64,000 nucleotides of DNA from Coniferiporia sulphurascens. Taxonomy: Eukaryota > Basidiomycota > Agaricomycetes > Hymenochaetales > Hymenochaetaceae. The position numbers and the translations under genes are program-made. The DNA lies in assembly GCA_002794785.1 (NCBI GenBank), contig NBBA01000015.1, positions 248,001 to 312,000 on the forward strand. Direction: 5' to 3'. This document shows positions 1-10,725 of the stretch, piece by piece (the first letter of the stretch is position 1; the number at the start of each line of letters is the position of its first letter). A model generated the notes under the pieces. The model was given only the letters and a program-made list of their open reading frames with translations, was not told the DNA's origin and made no database searches.

Positions 1-542
1 GTCAAGTCGTCCGAGATAGCTTTCTCGCTTAGCTTGACCGCGGACACAGCGATGACGCCGACGGTAGCGGAGTTCAGACCCGAAAGTAGTGCATAGACAG
101 GCGCTGGCAATGTCTCCGGCACCCGTGCGATGAAAATGGCAATTAAGTACATCCCTATAGTTCCCGGGAGGCACCAAAAAACAAACTGCAGAAGTGCGGG
201 GAGGAAACCGGCATATGTCAAGCAGATGCAATATCCGAGTTTCGTTGACGCTGGACCTGGGAGGGCCTGACATAGGGCAAAAAGTTCCTGGTACTGTCAA
301 GCCGTTCCAAGCAATTTCAGTAATGGCCGATAGTTACAGATAAGAAAGGTTATACAGCTTACCGTTTGCTCCTCTATCCATTCTTTTTTCTCGACAAAGC
401 GACGATGGAAAATTTGGAAATGTACGGGGGGACCACCAAAGGACGTGAACCCAAGGTCCCAGGTCGCCAAAGCAACAACAGTCAATCTCCTCAACAATCC
501 CAAAGGGCGTGAATGCGGCTCTATTGCGATGGCAGAGGTCAT
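1..542 (-). CDS. Chromate transporter (CHR family), N-terminal part, cut by window edge
   Basis: Putative chromate/anion transporter of the plasma membrane. The ATG lies at 540-542. Exon 1 (363-542) encodes 60 residues with the CHR hallmark FTSFGGPPVHFQIFHRRFV, followed by a membrane-proximal KKEWIEEQT. A 69-nt intron (294-362) follows. Exon 2 runs to the edge and encodes YQELFALCQALPGPAST, the conserved QxLPGP motif, then hydrophobic helices ending LLSGLNSATVGVIAVSAVKL. The family usually has about 400-500 residues, so roughly the first third is present. CHR proteins export chromate in bacteria; the fungal substrate is not certain. Confidence 0.9.
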
Positions 543-915
543 TTCAGGAGCGAGCAACCGACGAGAGGGAGGGAGTCTTCACAGGCTGCTCTGCTGGCGA
601 GAGGCAACTTGCGAAACTGCACGACTCCGCGCGGTACGCACCAGATGCTACATGACTTTCGACAACATTTTCCCGCGGAATCTTCAATCCCTTTCCCGTC
701 CTATGAATCGCGCAGATAGATGCGTTGATGTTGATTTCATAATGAATGCAAATTTTCAAAAAGAAGTAATTGAGAAGCTAAAGCGGATCGGTTTCCCGAA
801 GCTCATGGGACACAAAGACATTAGGAGATAGACAAGAGCGGATTTTAAGCTTTTCCAAGACGACGTTTCGTTGGACGGGAACAATCGTGTATTCAAACGA
901 CAACGGGTTTAACCG
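543..915. other. Intergenic, chromate transporter promoter side
   Basis: This 373-nt gap holds the upstream region of the minus-strand chromate transporter and the 3' flank of the minus-strand methyltransferase gene. Open frames here are short and do not resemble proteins. I see no other feature. Confidence 0.6.
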
Positions 916-2142
916 CTACTTACAGCGTCTCTTGGCAGTCCAGAACTCTGTTTTGTATATCCATTTCATCATTGCTTCCTTATCCGCCGTATATTCGCAA
1001 GCAATTGTCTTTTGGCTCCTCGGATCAATTTCGAACCCGATCTTGTCGGCCAAAGAGACCACTTCTTCCAGACTAAGTTCAAGTGTGGCCTGAGCACCAC
1101 CTGTCCAGAGGAGTGGTCCGAGATTGATCCAAAGACCTCCGGGCCGCAATAGACGGTGTATTTGCTCGAAGGTGGAGATTACGTTCAACGAGGTATCGAT
1201 GAAGAACTGCGTGACGATGTAGTCGTATCTTTGCGGCGTCGCCAATTTAAGGAAATCGCATTCTAAAAGGTGGAAGGAAGTAGACAAGCGAGGAAGTGCG
1301 TCAGGAAATGAAACAGCACGAAAGAGTGCAGCATTGCTCCGCTGATGGGAGAACCAGTGTGCGAACGGGTGCAAGGTATGCTGGCAAATAGATGACGTTG
1401 CGTTCGGTGACAATAGAAAGTGAAAGGCGAAGTTCATGAATGGGGATAGCTCATTAGCAGATGTATCGAAACCTGCAAGATCAATGTCAAAATACAGCCA
1501 GGACACGAGTGATGTTGTTTTACCCAGCTCACTGATCTCCCAAGCCAGTCTTCCCAGACCACTCCCGGGTACTAGCACCTTGAAAGTACTTCGTCTGGAA
1601 GCATCAACTTCCGACAATACATCAAGGATGGGCCCGAAGATGACCGATCGCTCCTGTGCGCCCTCGCTGCTCCAATCTCTAACAAAATGCCTTAAGGACT
1701 CTCTGACCTTTCCAAGGTCATCACTGGTAGGGTGCAACAGATGTTCATCTTCAAGCTGTGTATCGTCGAGCGCCGTTTTGGCAACTTTGCCCGCCACGAC
1801 GGCGTTCGCCCTCGTCACTTCCGTGAGACGCTCGAGCTTTTTCGTATAACCCAACTCGTACCCAATACGCTTATGGGCCCTTCCCATTTTTCCATATATT
1901 TCTTGCATTCGCTTAATATCAAGCAAGGAAAGCTCTTCATAGAAGTAGTATGATGCTATAGCACGCTCTGTCTGACTTCGGGAAGCACCCGCTGGCGAAA
2001 TGCCCCGCCAAAATGCAGACGCCTTCCGCAGACTGCAAAGGTCAAATGGGAAGAGTTTGAGACTCAGCATCGACAGAAGTAGGAGCAGGACGCAGGGCAA
2101 GAAGGCATCGGACGTTAGAAAGGCGTTTGTTTGAGTGTCCAT
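916..2142 (-). CDS. N2227-type methyltransferase (carnosine N-methyltransferase family)
   Basis: An uninterrupted 408-residue frame with ATG at 2140-2142. It has the N2227 fold: an N-terminal helical part, a SAM-binding glycine motif LVPGSGLGRLAWEIS at about residues 190-203, then GFDTSANELSPFMNFAFHFLL, an acidic LECDFLKL, and IVTQFFIDTSLNVISTFEQI leading to LLRPGGLWINLGPLLW. Characterised relatives methylate carnosine or related histidine compounds; the fungal substrate is unknown. Unusually, residues about 13-33 form a hydrophobic stretch (FLPCVLLLLLSMLSLKLFPF) that could anchor it in a membrane, whereas relatives are soluble. It starts 301 nt from the divergent coatomer zeta gene. Confidence 0.88.
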   Translation of the reverse strand: MDTQTNAFLTSDAFLPCVLLLLLSMLSLKLFPFDLCSLRKASAFWRGISPAGASRSQTERAIASYYFYEELSLLDIKRMQEIYGKMGRAHKRIGYELGYTKKLERLTEVTRANAVVAGKVAKTALDDTQLEDEHLLHPTSDDLGKVRESLRHFVRDWSSEGAQERSVIFGPILDVLSEVDASRRSTFKVLVPGSGLGRLAWEISELGKTTSLVSWLYFDIDLAGFDTSANELSPFMNFAFHFLLSPNATSSICQHTLHPFAHWFSHQRSNAALFRAVSFPDALPRLSTSFHLLECDFLKLATPQRYDYIVTQFFIDTSLNVISTFEQIHRLLRPGGLWINLGPLLWTGGAQATLELSLEEVVSLADKIGFEIDPRSQKTIACEYTADKEAMMKWIYKTEFWTAKRRCK

Positions 2143-2443
2143 AAGCCTTTAATACGACAAAAAGTGTATCCTTGGAAAAGTCCCTGTCTTCAGTCCCAAC
2201 GGAAGACTTGGTGCCCAGTTTATGATCTCTTAGGGAAAATATGACCCCTTAAAGTACTTGCAATAGCTTATGAAGGCAGAAGCATTGAGTTGATCGAGAC
2301 AAGGTAACCGTCGAGAGTAAGCCGTGACGTGTCGAAAGCGACGCGCCTGTTCGCGACTCAGCGGCGTCAGTGCGTTCTAAAGACTTGCGCTTCACAATCT
2401 TCGTTCTCAGCCAGAAGCTTCGCTCATTCCACCTTCCAACAAA
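2143..2443. promoter_or_regulatory. Bidirectional promoter region
   Basis: The 301 nt between the divergent ATGs of the methyltransferase gene (minus) and the coatomer zeta gene (plus) must carry both core promoters and 5' leaders. I see no clear TATA box; this rests on position only. Confidence 0.45.
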
Positions 2444-3173
2444 ATGGTGCGTCTTCAAGACACGAAATACGACGGGCTTTCCCAATAACCTCCTCCAGCT
2501 GAACCTCACCCTTTACACGACCACCGCTTTCCTGATCCTGGACTCAGATGGACAGCGAGTCCTCGCGAAGTACTACCGACCGAAAGGCTCGCCGTATGGG
2601 GAACCCAAGGGTCTGACTACGCTTAAAGACCGGAAAGCATTCGAGAAAGGTCTCTGGGAGAAGACGAAAAAGGCTGGAGGTGTGTGATACAGTCACTCGG
2701 TTTTAATGGATAATACCGACAGGTCTATTCCACAGGCGATATAATCCTTTACGATGGCCACTTGGCAGTGTACAAACATTCGCCGGACCTCATATTCTAC
2801 ATTATCGGAAATGCGGAGGAGAACGAGCTCATGCTGTCGCTTGCACTCAATTCGTTCTACGACGCACTGACGGTCCTCTTGCGCAACCAGGTGGAAAAGA
2901 GAGCGGTATTGGAGAACTACGACCTCGTTATGCTCTGTCTGGATGAGACTATCGATGATGGGTAAGGCACTCCCATCTGTTTCACACCGACCGAGTTCAC
3001 CATCTAACATCCTTCTCATCAGAATTATTGTTGAGACGGACATGACAACAATTGCTTCCCGAGTGAGCCGGCCACGAGCTGATGCTACTGATATCGTCAT
3101 CAATGAGCAGACAATCATGAACGCAGTACAGACGGTGAAGGAGAGGGTGCAGCAAAGAATTCAACAATTATGA
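2444..3173 (+). CDS. RET3: Coatomer subunit zeta (COPI)
   Basis: Small subunit of the COPI coat, which recycles vesicles from Golgi to ER. Four exons: 2444-2446, 2499-2679, 2736-2961 and 3023-3173, all with GT/AG introns of 52-61 nt and matching phases, giving 186 residues, the usual length. The longin/AP-sigma-like fold is visible: LTLYTTTAFLILDSDGQRVL, then LAVYKHSPDLIFYIIGNAEE, ELMLSLALNSFYDALTVLLR and VMLCLDETIDDGIIVETD, ending in a helical VKERVQQRIQQL. Exon 1 contributes only the start codon: the intron begins directly after ATG, and the next codon is the CTG at 2499. Confidence 0.93.
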
Positions 3174-3695
3174 TCAGGGGAATGACACCCTCATGTGCAG
3201 TATTATTAGGTTTCTACTAATTTATTCAGGACGATAATTCCTTGCCTCGTGTGCTCTCTCGACCGTCTTCTGATTGCCGCATCCCACATTCATATCGCTC
3301 ACCCGGGTTAGAGGCGGTGACACGTTCCTTTGTCCTGGAAGCCAATGATTTATGATGAAGCAAGATGCACAAGGAGTGCCCGGGCCTGTTGCCAGTGGCT
3401 GTCACTCAGTAAATAGGTGAGCTTCTGCCGGTAGGACTGCTGGCATAGGATTGGTACCGCAAGACGCTCGCTGCATAATAGGCGAAAGAGAGGACGAACA
3501 CGGAACTTGATATGGCTTTATGCCTATCATCAAAGTGTTCTATCCTCGATCTTCAACCGCACGTAGCGGCGTAGCCCGATCAACATCTGCTGGCGCATAA
3601 TTAATGCACTTACGAAACGGTTACGTAATGCGAATGTACATAGAAGTAGTTTCGCACGAATTACACCGTCAACGGCGCTCGGTGAGCGCTGCGCG
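3174..3695. other. Intergenic between coatomer zeta and F-BAR gene
   Basis: This 522-nt gap contains the 3' flank of the coatomer gene and the promoter of the F-BAR gene. No gene or repeat is recognisable in it. Confidence 0.6.
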
Positions 3696-6660
3696 ATGGA
3701 CGTGGGCTCTTTCCTCGCAACCACGATGTCCACTCGACGACAGGCGTCGACGACTTCTCTTGCTCAGTACGCGCGCGTAAACTCACCCAATCTATCCAAC
3801 CGTTCCCTCGACTTCTGCAATGCCTTCTGGGGTACGACTGACGGCGGTGTCGATGTGCTCTTCGCGCGCATGCGGGGTGCAGCTCGCACCGTCGAAGAGG
3901 TACGTGCTTTTTGGAAGGAACGCGCTTCGATAGAGGAGGACTACTCGAAGCGTCTATCCAAGCTTGCGAAGCAAACGCTCGGCAAGGACGAGATCGGGTA
4001 AGTATCCCGTTCGACTTCCAATCAAGCTACTGATCGTACTGACTGTATACTAGAGAGCTCAAGAACTCACTCGATACTTTACGCCTTGAGACGGATAGGC
4101 AGGCTACAGCACATGCGAACTTGGCGCAGCAGGTGCGCTCTGAGCTTGAGTCGCCTGCGTCCGCGTTCGTCACTCGTCAAGCCCAATTCAAGCGCAACGC
4201 TCAATCTGTCATTGAAAAGGCCTTCAAGAACAAGCAAACGCAAGAGACGTACGTGACGAAGGCTCGTGAAAAGTATGAGACGGATTGCATGCGCATCAAC
4301 ACCTTCGCGGCGGAGTCCAAGCTCGTTCAAGGCAGAGATCTCGAAAAAATTCAGTCGAGACTCAATCGCGCTAAGCAAACCGTCACTGCGAACGAACGAG
4401 ACTTCGCGAACTTTGCAAGGGCATTGCAGGTCACGGTGGAAAAATGGGAAAGCGATTGGAGGGCATTCTGTGACGCGTGTCAGGATCTTGAAGAGGAGCG
4501 TATAGAATTTATGAAGGACAATGTCTGGGCATATGCTAACGCTGTATCTACTGTTTGTGTTTCGGATGATGAGGTATGGTTTTTTCCTTGTCTAATCTTA
4601 TTCCTTTTTGACGTGTTTTGTTCAGTCGTGCGAAAAAATCCGCATTTCACTGGAGCAACTTGAACCAGACCGTGATATGGAGAATTTCGTGAGAGATTAT
4701 GGCACTGGAAACGAAATACCCGAGCCTCCTCAGTTCATCAGTTACACGAACTTGGAGGCCAATATGGCACCATCAGCGCAACCTGAGTCTCGCTACGCGC
4801 ATTTCCCTCGGTCTTCTTCCCGACACCTGTCGATGACAGAGGCTATGCGTCCTGCACCCCCAGAGGAGGAGCCAGATGGTCCGGGCATGGCAGGCTTTGG
4901 AGCTGGGGGAGCTGGGCCAGCGAGAAACGGAGAACTCGAACGTTCTAATACGTTAGGTAATAATCAGAGCAGACCTTCCTCTGCAGCCCCCGCGAATGGT
5001 GCCGGCGGAAGCTCGCCATCATCGTCTCTCCCGTCAGGGCCGCAGGGTCACAACCCGACACGCTCGATCAATGGTCAAGACCATATGGCCCCTCATGCTG
5101 GTTCGACAGGTTCAACTCAAAAGACGATGCTAACCGTTGGGGGCGCTGTATACGAGGTGTACCCGGAACGGGATCCTCAATCCGCGCCAAATTCGGCCGG
5201 AGCTGGCTCTGCTCCGCGCCCGCCTCATCCGCAAGTTGGGGCCGAAAACGATCCGTTGGCTAAACAAATGGAAGAACTACGCATCAGCGCTGCCGCCACT
5301 GGGCCGGAGCGCCGCAACAGCACGAATGCCACACGGCCAATGTCAGGTTATCAGGGAACGTCACCCTCATCCAATGTCGGATCGAGGCCGACCACAGCTG
5401 CCGGTTCGTCAGGCTCGGCCCTTACCGCCCCATCTTCGAGTAAAGCCCAGCCTTCGAACCGTGATTACCGAAATTCCGCTGAGTTTGTTGTGGGCGGACC
5501 TCCTCCGTCACGTCCTACTTCGCCGGCTGCGCCGCCTACTGCCGCACATATGATACCCCCTGTCCAGGTTCCATCCTCTCCATTGCCTGTTGAAGAAGTA
5601 CTTACAGCATACGCTCCGACGCTCCCTGGTGAGCGCAGAGCTCCCATTAGTCGATCGAATAGTCCCGGCATTAGCCCGTCCCATGCACACAGCCAAAGCC
5701 TGGGGCAGGACATTAATCGCATGAGCGTGATCGATCGACCAAAGAGTCGCGAAGGATTTGCTGGAATAGGTTCCGGCGGACGGTCGCCCAGTCCGGGTCC
5801 CGCTCCGTCAGACAGCATGGGAGCCAACGGGAATCAGGCTGCCTACGGAGTCCCAGGCCCTGCGCCAGGCCCAGGGAATTTGGGAATTTCACTCGATGCA
5901 TCCGGACATGTCACGCACGATGCGATGGCAGAACAGTACCATTACGGCCGCCCGCAGCAACCTCCTGTGCAGCCTGCCCAGCCTGCTCATGTACCGTACA
6001 ATGCTCCGCACCGTAGCCACAGCGTACAAATGTCTCCTGTTGGCCCTCCTCCCTCGCAACAACCGTATGGCCCTCCTCCGCCTGGTCCATACCAGCAACA
6101 ATATGTCCATCAACCTCCGCAATCAAACCAAGGCCCTGGCGTCCAGCGGCATTCGTCTGCTACTTGGTATAATCAGCCACCGCCGCCCCAGCAGCCGCCA
6201 GTAAACTCATACACGCCTGCACCGAACGCGCCACAAGTACAGCGTGGACCGCCTGTGGACGTCCATCCTACAGGCTATTCAAATGGCGTAAACTACAATA
6301 CAGGATACCACGATCCTGGTCCTCAGAGAGGCCCCTCACCTGTCCCGCCTCCCATGGCCCCAGCACCGACCACACAGTATGTCGATGGTAAACCTGTGCT
6401 CTTCTATGGTGAGTGCATCCTTTTCACTGTTAACCCTCACCGAGAAAAACCCACTCATCTTTTGCTTTGTGATATCACCAGTAAAAGCGCTGTACGACTA
6501 CCAAGCGTCCATTGAGGAAGAATTCGACTTCCAGGCAGGCGATATTATTGCGGTGACTTCTACTCCGGAAGATGGCTGGTGGACTGGCGTTCTCCTGGAT
6601 GACTCGCGACGGATTCCGGGACGAACTGTCTTCCCCAGCAATTTCGTGTGTCTATTCTAA
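3696..6660 (+). CDS. F-BAR and SH3 protein (Cdc15/Imp2/Hof1 type)
   Basis: Probable membrane-bending scaffold of the cytokinetic ring or septum. Exons 3696-3997, 4054-4573, 4626-6408 and 6482-6660 join in phase to 927 residues. Residues about 20-290 are an F-BAR module: NRSLDFCNAFWG, then ERASIEEDYSKRLSKLAKQT and long charged helices with ARALQVTVEKWESDWRAFCD and YANAVSTVCVSDDE. A long disordered region rich in Pro, Ser, Gly and Gln follows. The last exon encodes a C-terminal SH3 domain (VKALYDYQASIEEEFDFQAG, DGWWTGVL, GRTVFPSNFVCLF). The architecture matches Imp2/Cdc15/Hof1 but does not separate them. A second in-frame ATG at 3726 could also serve as the start. Confidence 0.9.
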
Positions 6661-7510
6661 GGACTTTGATTTACGAGCTGGACTTTTTCTCGCACTTTCT
6701 TTCCTGAAGCTGTATTAGTTTTCAGCCACATCCCCCCACGTTTATGCCTTTCCGAACGCCGGTACTGTTCGTATTACTTATTTGAGTGATGTCCCTTATT
6801 TCATTGTCTTGTCTTACTTTTTTCCCCATTTAATCACGCCTTGTATGCCGTCTCTTTTCTTTTTTACATCTGTTTTGTGGTGCGATCCTTAGCCTTTCGA
6901 TTACTATCTCTAACGACTCCTGCTACGTGGAATAGTTACCATTACGTGTAAATGTCATCCCAGTTTTGGTTATAGCGAACTGACTTTGTATGCGTGTTAG
7001 CTTTAAGTCGCTCCTTTCGCTTTGGACTTGTGAGTTTTACATGTATATATCCCTCCATCGGCAATCAAGCAATATTGACGTACGTGCGGCTCTGCCAGCC
7101 GAATTACTGACACCATAGAACTAAATTTCAGGTACGGAGCATTCAAATCGGCACCAGGGGCTCCACGCGGTTCCGCCTTTGTATGCTTATTGGAAATAAT
7201 TGCTTATGCTTTCTTTCCGGCTACTTCCAGGACCGACGGAAAGCGACAAATCGTGAAATCCAAGTAGTTGAAAGCCTCTATGCTGAGGCACGACCTGTCT
7301 GTATACATCTGATTTGTGGTAAGCGAGACATTTTAATAGCCTCCTTTTAAACGTTCACCCATCCCTTCTTCCGCACTGGGACAATGGGAATTGAGGATAT
7401 GAATGTGCTCCCGAAATTTAGAGCTGACATTCCACTCAGCTTATAAGCAAGACACTTTCCAGGTCTTCAAGGTCACCCCACTACTAGGACCCACTTGAAG
7501 TCAAGCTGCT
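6661..7510. other. Intergenic: F-BAR 3' flank and SSP1 promoter
   Basis: This 850-nt gap starts with T-rich sequence typical of a 3' UTR and ends in the promoter of the first secreted cysteine-rich gene. No coding potential is seen. Confidence 0.6.
7442..7447 (+). promoter_or_regulatory. Possible TATA box of the first secreted-protein gene
   Basis: TATAAG lies 64 nt before the ATG at 7511, a plausible distance for a fungal core promoter. The call rests on motif and position only. Confidence 0.35.
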
Positions 7511-7756
7511 ATGACCGTTGGGATACTCACTACCAAGCTATTTCGTTCTCTTGCCGTCACCATCTTCGCGGCTACGGCCCTTATCTCCGTCTCTGGCCAG
7601 TCACAATGTCCCGCAGGCATGTCTAACCATCTCTGTTGTCTGTCCTTCGGCCATTTCTCCGACAACTACGAGGTATGGGAGAATGAGTGTGGGCTCGACT
7701 TCCCCAACTCGACAACCATAGGGGGCTCGTGCGAGACGTTCCCCGCTCCTTGGTGA
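7511..7756 (+). CDS. Small secreted cysteine-rich protein SSP1
   Basis: An intronless 81-residue frame starting at ATG 7511. Residues about 11-29 form a hydrophobic signal peptide (LFRSLAVTIFAATALISVSG). The mature part has five cysteines spaced C-x8-CC-x16-C-x13-C, the core HLCCLSFGHFSDNYEVW, and an N-glycosylation site NSTT. The same spacing and core occur in the minus-strand gene at 8926-9159, which supports both as real genes. The CC doublet recalls hydrophobins, but those have eight cysteines with two CC pairs, so this is a different family. Function unknown; a secreted effector or cell-surface role is only a guess. Confidence 0.8.
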   Translation: MTVGILTTKLFRSLAVTIFAATALISVSGQSQCPAGMSNHLCCLSFGHFSDNYEVWENECGLDFPNSTTIGGSCETFPAPW

Positions 7757-8925
7757 GCTTCACAATGCAGACCCAACTGTTAACAAGCGATTCTAACTAG
7801 ATCTTCGCGCTTTGTCGTATTTTAAGCTACTCGGGGTTGATTGCTCTCTGTTGCGAGTCCACAGCCGGTAAGAGTTAGTCGGATGTGAAGCTTTTCTTTC
7901 TTTGAATAGGCATTTTGCGCAGAGTGCGAAATTAGCGTCGATGGGATTCTCGGTGTGAATTGCACCGAGGTAGAAGATTGAAGTGAGTGAAGCAGTGGGT
8001 TTGGAAGGATTAGGCGGCTCCGAGCATGTACTGTAATCATGGGGTACCGACATCACGATGACGGCCCGGGATACCACGTAGCTCGGCAATGAGATTGACG
8101 TGGGTGGACTTTCACATTCTGAGGCTTTTAATATCGCTGGATCAATGACCCAAAGGATTTAAAATACACGAAATAATGTTCCTTGCCTGGGCCCTCGACA
8201 CTGGCGTTATTAGATGACAAATCTCCGACTGCGGTGGGGTTCGGTCCGTACCTCAGATCGTTGAAGGATCGACGGATTTTCGACAAGTTTAAATCGTCAA
8301 ATCGAGCCTGACTTGGGCCCGTTTTGGTAACTTCTGTGATCGACATAAGCAAGATCCAACCCTTATTATTAAAACATCGCAACAAATCCTGTAAAGTGGA
8401 CCGGTAGTTCGTATCGGTGAATAGTCCATGGATTGAGTAAAGCGTTCTGTCATGTTTTAAGTCGCCTTGCTAAGAGACTTGAACGATACTCCGCATCATT
8501 TACAATTACTACAGGGGATCCCGAGTCGAACCGAGTGAGCCGTAGTAATTACATCATCCGGACGGAAAGCGGAAGTGCTTTGAACATTGGTTTCAAAACT
8601 GATCAGAAGACCTATAAGATCACCCAAGCCCTAATGCATGACCTATTGACCGCCCCTTTAATCCACCAGAACCCAACCGCAATCAATTTTCAACCTCTAC
8701 ACAGTTTATTCCGAGAGGACCATCCACATCCCCACACGCTGCAAGTGTTTAAAAGTTAGAATGTCATTCAGTAATTGAATGCACAGATTAATGTTTTCAC
8801 GCACAGGCCTCGGTCGCGCAGCATAGTGCGATAGTGCCCGACGGACTGTTGGATTTTATCAGAATTGTGTTAGCTCAACACTCCTCCAAAAAAAGCGGAA
8901 ATTTCCGGCCCGGGGGGGGGGACTA
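7757..8925. other. Gene-free stretch between the two secreted-protein genes
   Basis: This 1.17-kb stretch separates the convergent SSP1 and SSP2 genes. An open frame at 8433-8759 begins with a non-ATG codon and shows no family features. A run of about ten G lies just 3' of SSP2 near 8920-8931. I see nothing else. Confidence 0.55.
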
Positions 8926-9159
8926 TTAGCGTACTGACCAAGTAGAAATCGGATCGCAGAAACTTCCGACAGTTGTGGAGTTTGCAAAGTCGAGGCCACA
9001 TTGATTGTGCCACACAGCGTAGTTGTCAGAAAAAGTGCCGAACGATTCGCAGCAAAGGTGGTCCGTGAATCCAGTTGGGCAATCCGCTGCAAGCGCAAGC
9101 GTGTGGAGGCTCGCGACGGAGACGATGACGCTTAGCGTCTTAATGAAGGAGGAATGCAT
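8926..9159 (-). CDS. Small secreted cysteine-rich protein SSP2, paralogue of SSP1
   Basis: An intronless 77-residue frame with ATG at 9157-9159. Signal peptide at residues about 5-25 (FIKTLSVIVSVASLHTLALA). The mature part repeats the SSP1 pattern exactly: C-x8-CC-x16-C-x13-C, with HLCCESFGTFSDNYAVW, CGLDFANSTTVG and a shared NSTT glycosylation site. It faces SSP1 tail to tail at 1.2 kb, so the pair arose by local inverted duplication or was later inverted. Similarity is concentrated in the mature domain, while signal peptides and C-termini differ, as expected for fast-evolving secreted proteins. Function unknown. Confidence 0.8.
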   Translation of the reverse strand: MHSSFIKTLSVIVSVASLHTLALAADCPTGFTDHLCCESFGTFSDNYAVWHNQCGLDFANSTTVGSFCDPISTWSVR

Positions 9160-9448
9160 TGAGAATGAGGTGAGGAGAGAAAGTGTTCGAGTTTTGGTCT
9201 CTGGCGATGTCGAGATGAAGGACAGTAGTATGGACTTTCGCCTCCCTTATGTACGCCCTCGCAAATATTTCTCGTTTCGTCAGACTGCAGACTGGCCGCG
9301 GAAAATCAAAAGCGGAAGTCGAGGCAATTTCAAAGCGGATAGTCAGGCGGACGTAGTGTTGCGTACAAGCATATTTTACATTGATCGAGACCATATCTGC
9401 TATCAAGTCCAGGTCCTTGTACCTTAAGGGACTGGGACTCGGGCCGTG

Positions 9449-10725
9449 TCAATTCAATTCCTCCGTGTCATGACATGTCTCTGATCGCACAAACGGTGAC
9501 CAACTCCCATACCTCCTGCGCATATATGCAGAATAGCAGCCGTAGCACACTGCCGCGGCGACCATGTTTTTGACGGATTCCGTCATTAGTAAGCCCTGAA
9601 AGGACGATCCTACCCATATGAAAGCCGCGGACAGGAGTAGGACATAGATGAAGCGCCGGAAGGAGAGGCGGGCAACTGAGTCGTGGAACAACGGCCGCAG
9701 ATGGCGTCGGGCGTCTCCAAGGAAGGTTTTGCGCTCTAAAATGAGACGCCAGAGGTAAAAATGGAAAACCGCATGACGAAGAATGTCAGTTTAGTTAAAC
9801 GAGAGTGCAAGAAAATGCACGTGCCGATCACGGTGATGTAACCGAGTTCATAAGTGAGGGTATACAACCCGAGGGGCGAGATTCGACGTGGGTCAGCGGG
9901 CTCGAACAGATCCCGGCGGCCAGGAATAGAGTACTGGAGATAATTGAGATTAATAGTTATATCCGCGAACGAACGTATGCTCCGACGAGGACGCGTACCT
10001 CAAACTCGTCAACATTCCATTTTTCTCGGACCTGATCCACACGGAAGCTGCCGTCCGACTCGAGCGGGAAGTATTCAAGCATTGAGAACTTTCTGAATTG
10101 GAGCTCCCATGAATCCTTCTTCTTGCATTTTACATCTGGATAGCGCCAGCGCATCCTAACTCCAACATATCTATTGACGGTCAAAAGAAAAGAAAATTCA
10201 AAAACATTCGAATCAAAAAGAACTTCAGACGTACCCAGGTCGCTCTACGAACTGCTCCTGCCGTTTCTCCTCGGTTTTGCGAAGCAACAGACCGACTGGC
10301 GACGGTTCCCACACCACGAAGACCCGTACAAGACGCTCAGCATTTCGCAATGAACATGCACTGTACACCAACTTGATCGCGCCTAGTAGCCCCTTGCAGC
10401 CCCGAAGGGATAGAATGGCACAACCAACGATTAGACCACACAAAAGGCCTGTGATCCAGCACCTTTGAACGAAAGAGTACACATCACAGATGTCCGCCAA
10501 CATGAGTGCAGGAACATGCCGTACTTCGGCGATAGTAATCAACAGGCGGAACAGATATACAGATACCGTCTCCCGAGTCGACATCGCTTTCAAGGTAGGC
10601 GCGGCGGCGTCATGGTCGGTATTATTCTCAGTGTCGAGGGTTATTTTGTCATCGATAGCCTCGTCGATGTCCGCCGGCGACTCTGGCGGCTGCGTCTGTA
10701 AGGCAGTACACTCGTGTCCAGACAT
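9449..10725 (-). CDS. Three-TM protein of unknown family, paralogue 1
   Basis: Unrecognised membrane protein. Exon 1 (10235-10725) starts at ATG 10723-10725 and ends in phase 2. Exon 2 starts GYVGVRMRWRYPDV and carries MLEYFPLESDGSFRVD. Exon 3 starts YSIPGRRDLFEPADPRRISP. The last exon begins ERKTFLGDARRHLRPL and ends at 9449. Predicted TM segments: WITGLLCGLIVGCAILSL in exon 1, then RFIYVLLLSAAFIWVGSSF and a third around MVAAAVCYGCYSAYM near the C-terminus. The gene at 53437-54829 has the same exon order, intron phases and conserved blocks, so the two are true paralogues. No enzyme motif is visible. Confidence 0.72.

Noticed and set aside
8433..8759. 108-codon plus-strand frame between the two secreted-protein genes
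   Set aside because: It starts with a non-ATG codon and its composition looks random.
7511..9159. Hydrophobin identity for the two secreted proteins
   Set aside because: Hydrophobins have eight cysteines with two CC pairs; these have five cysteines with one CC pair.
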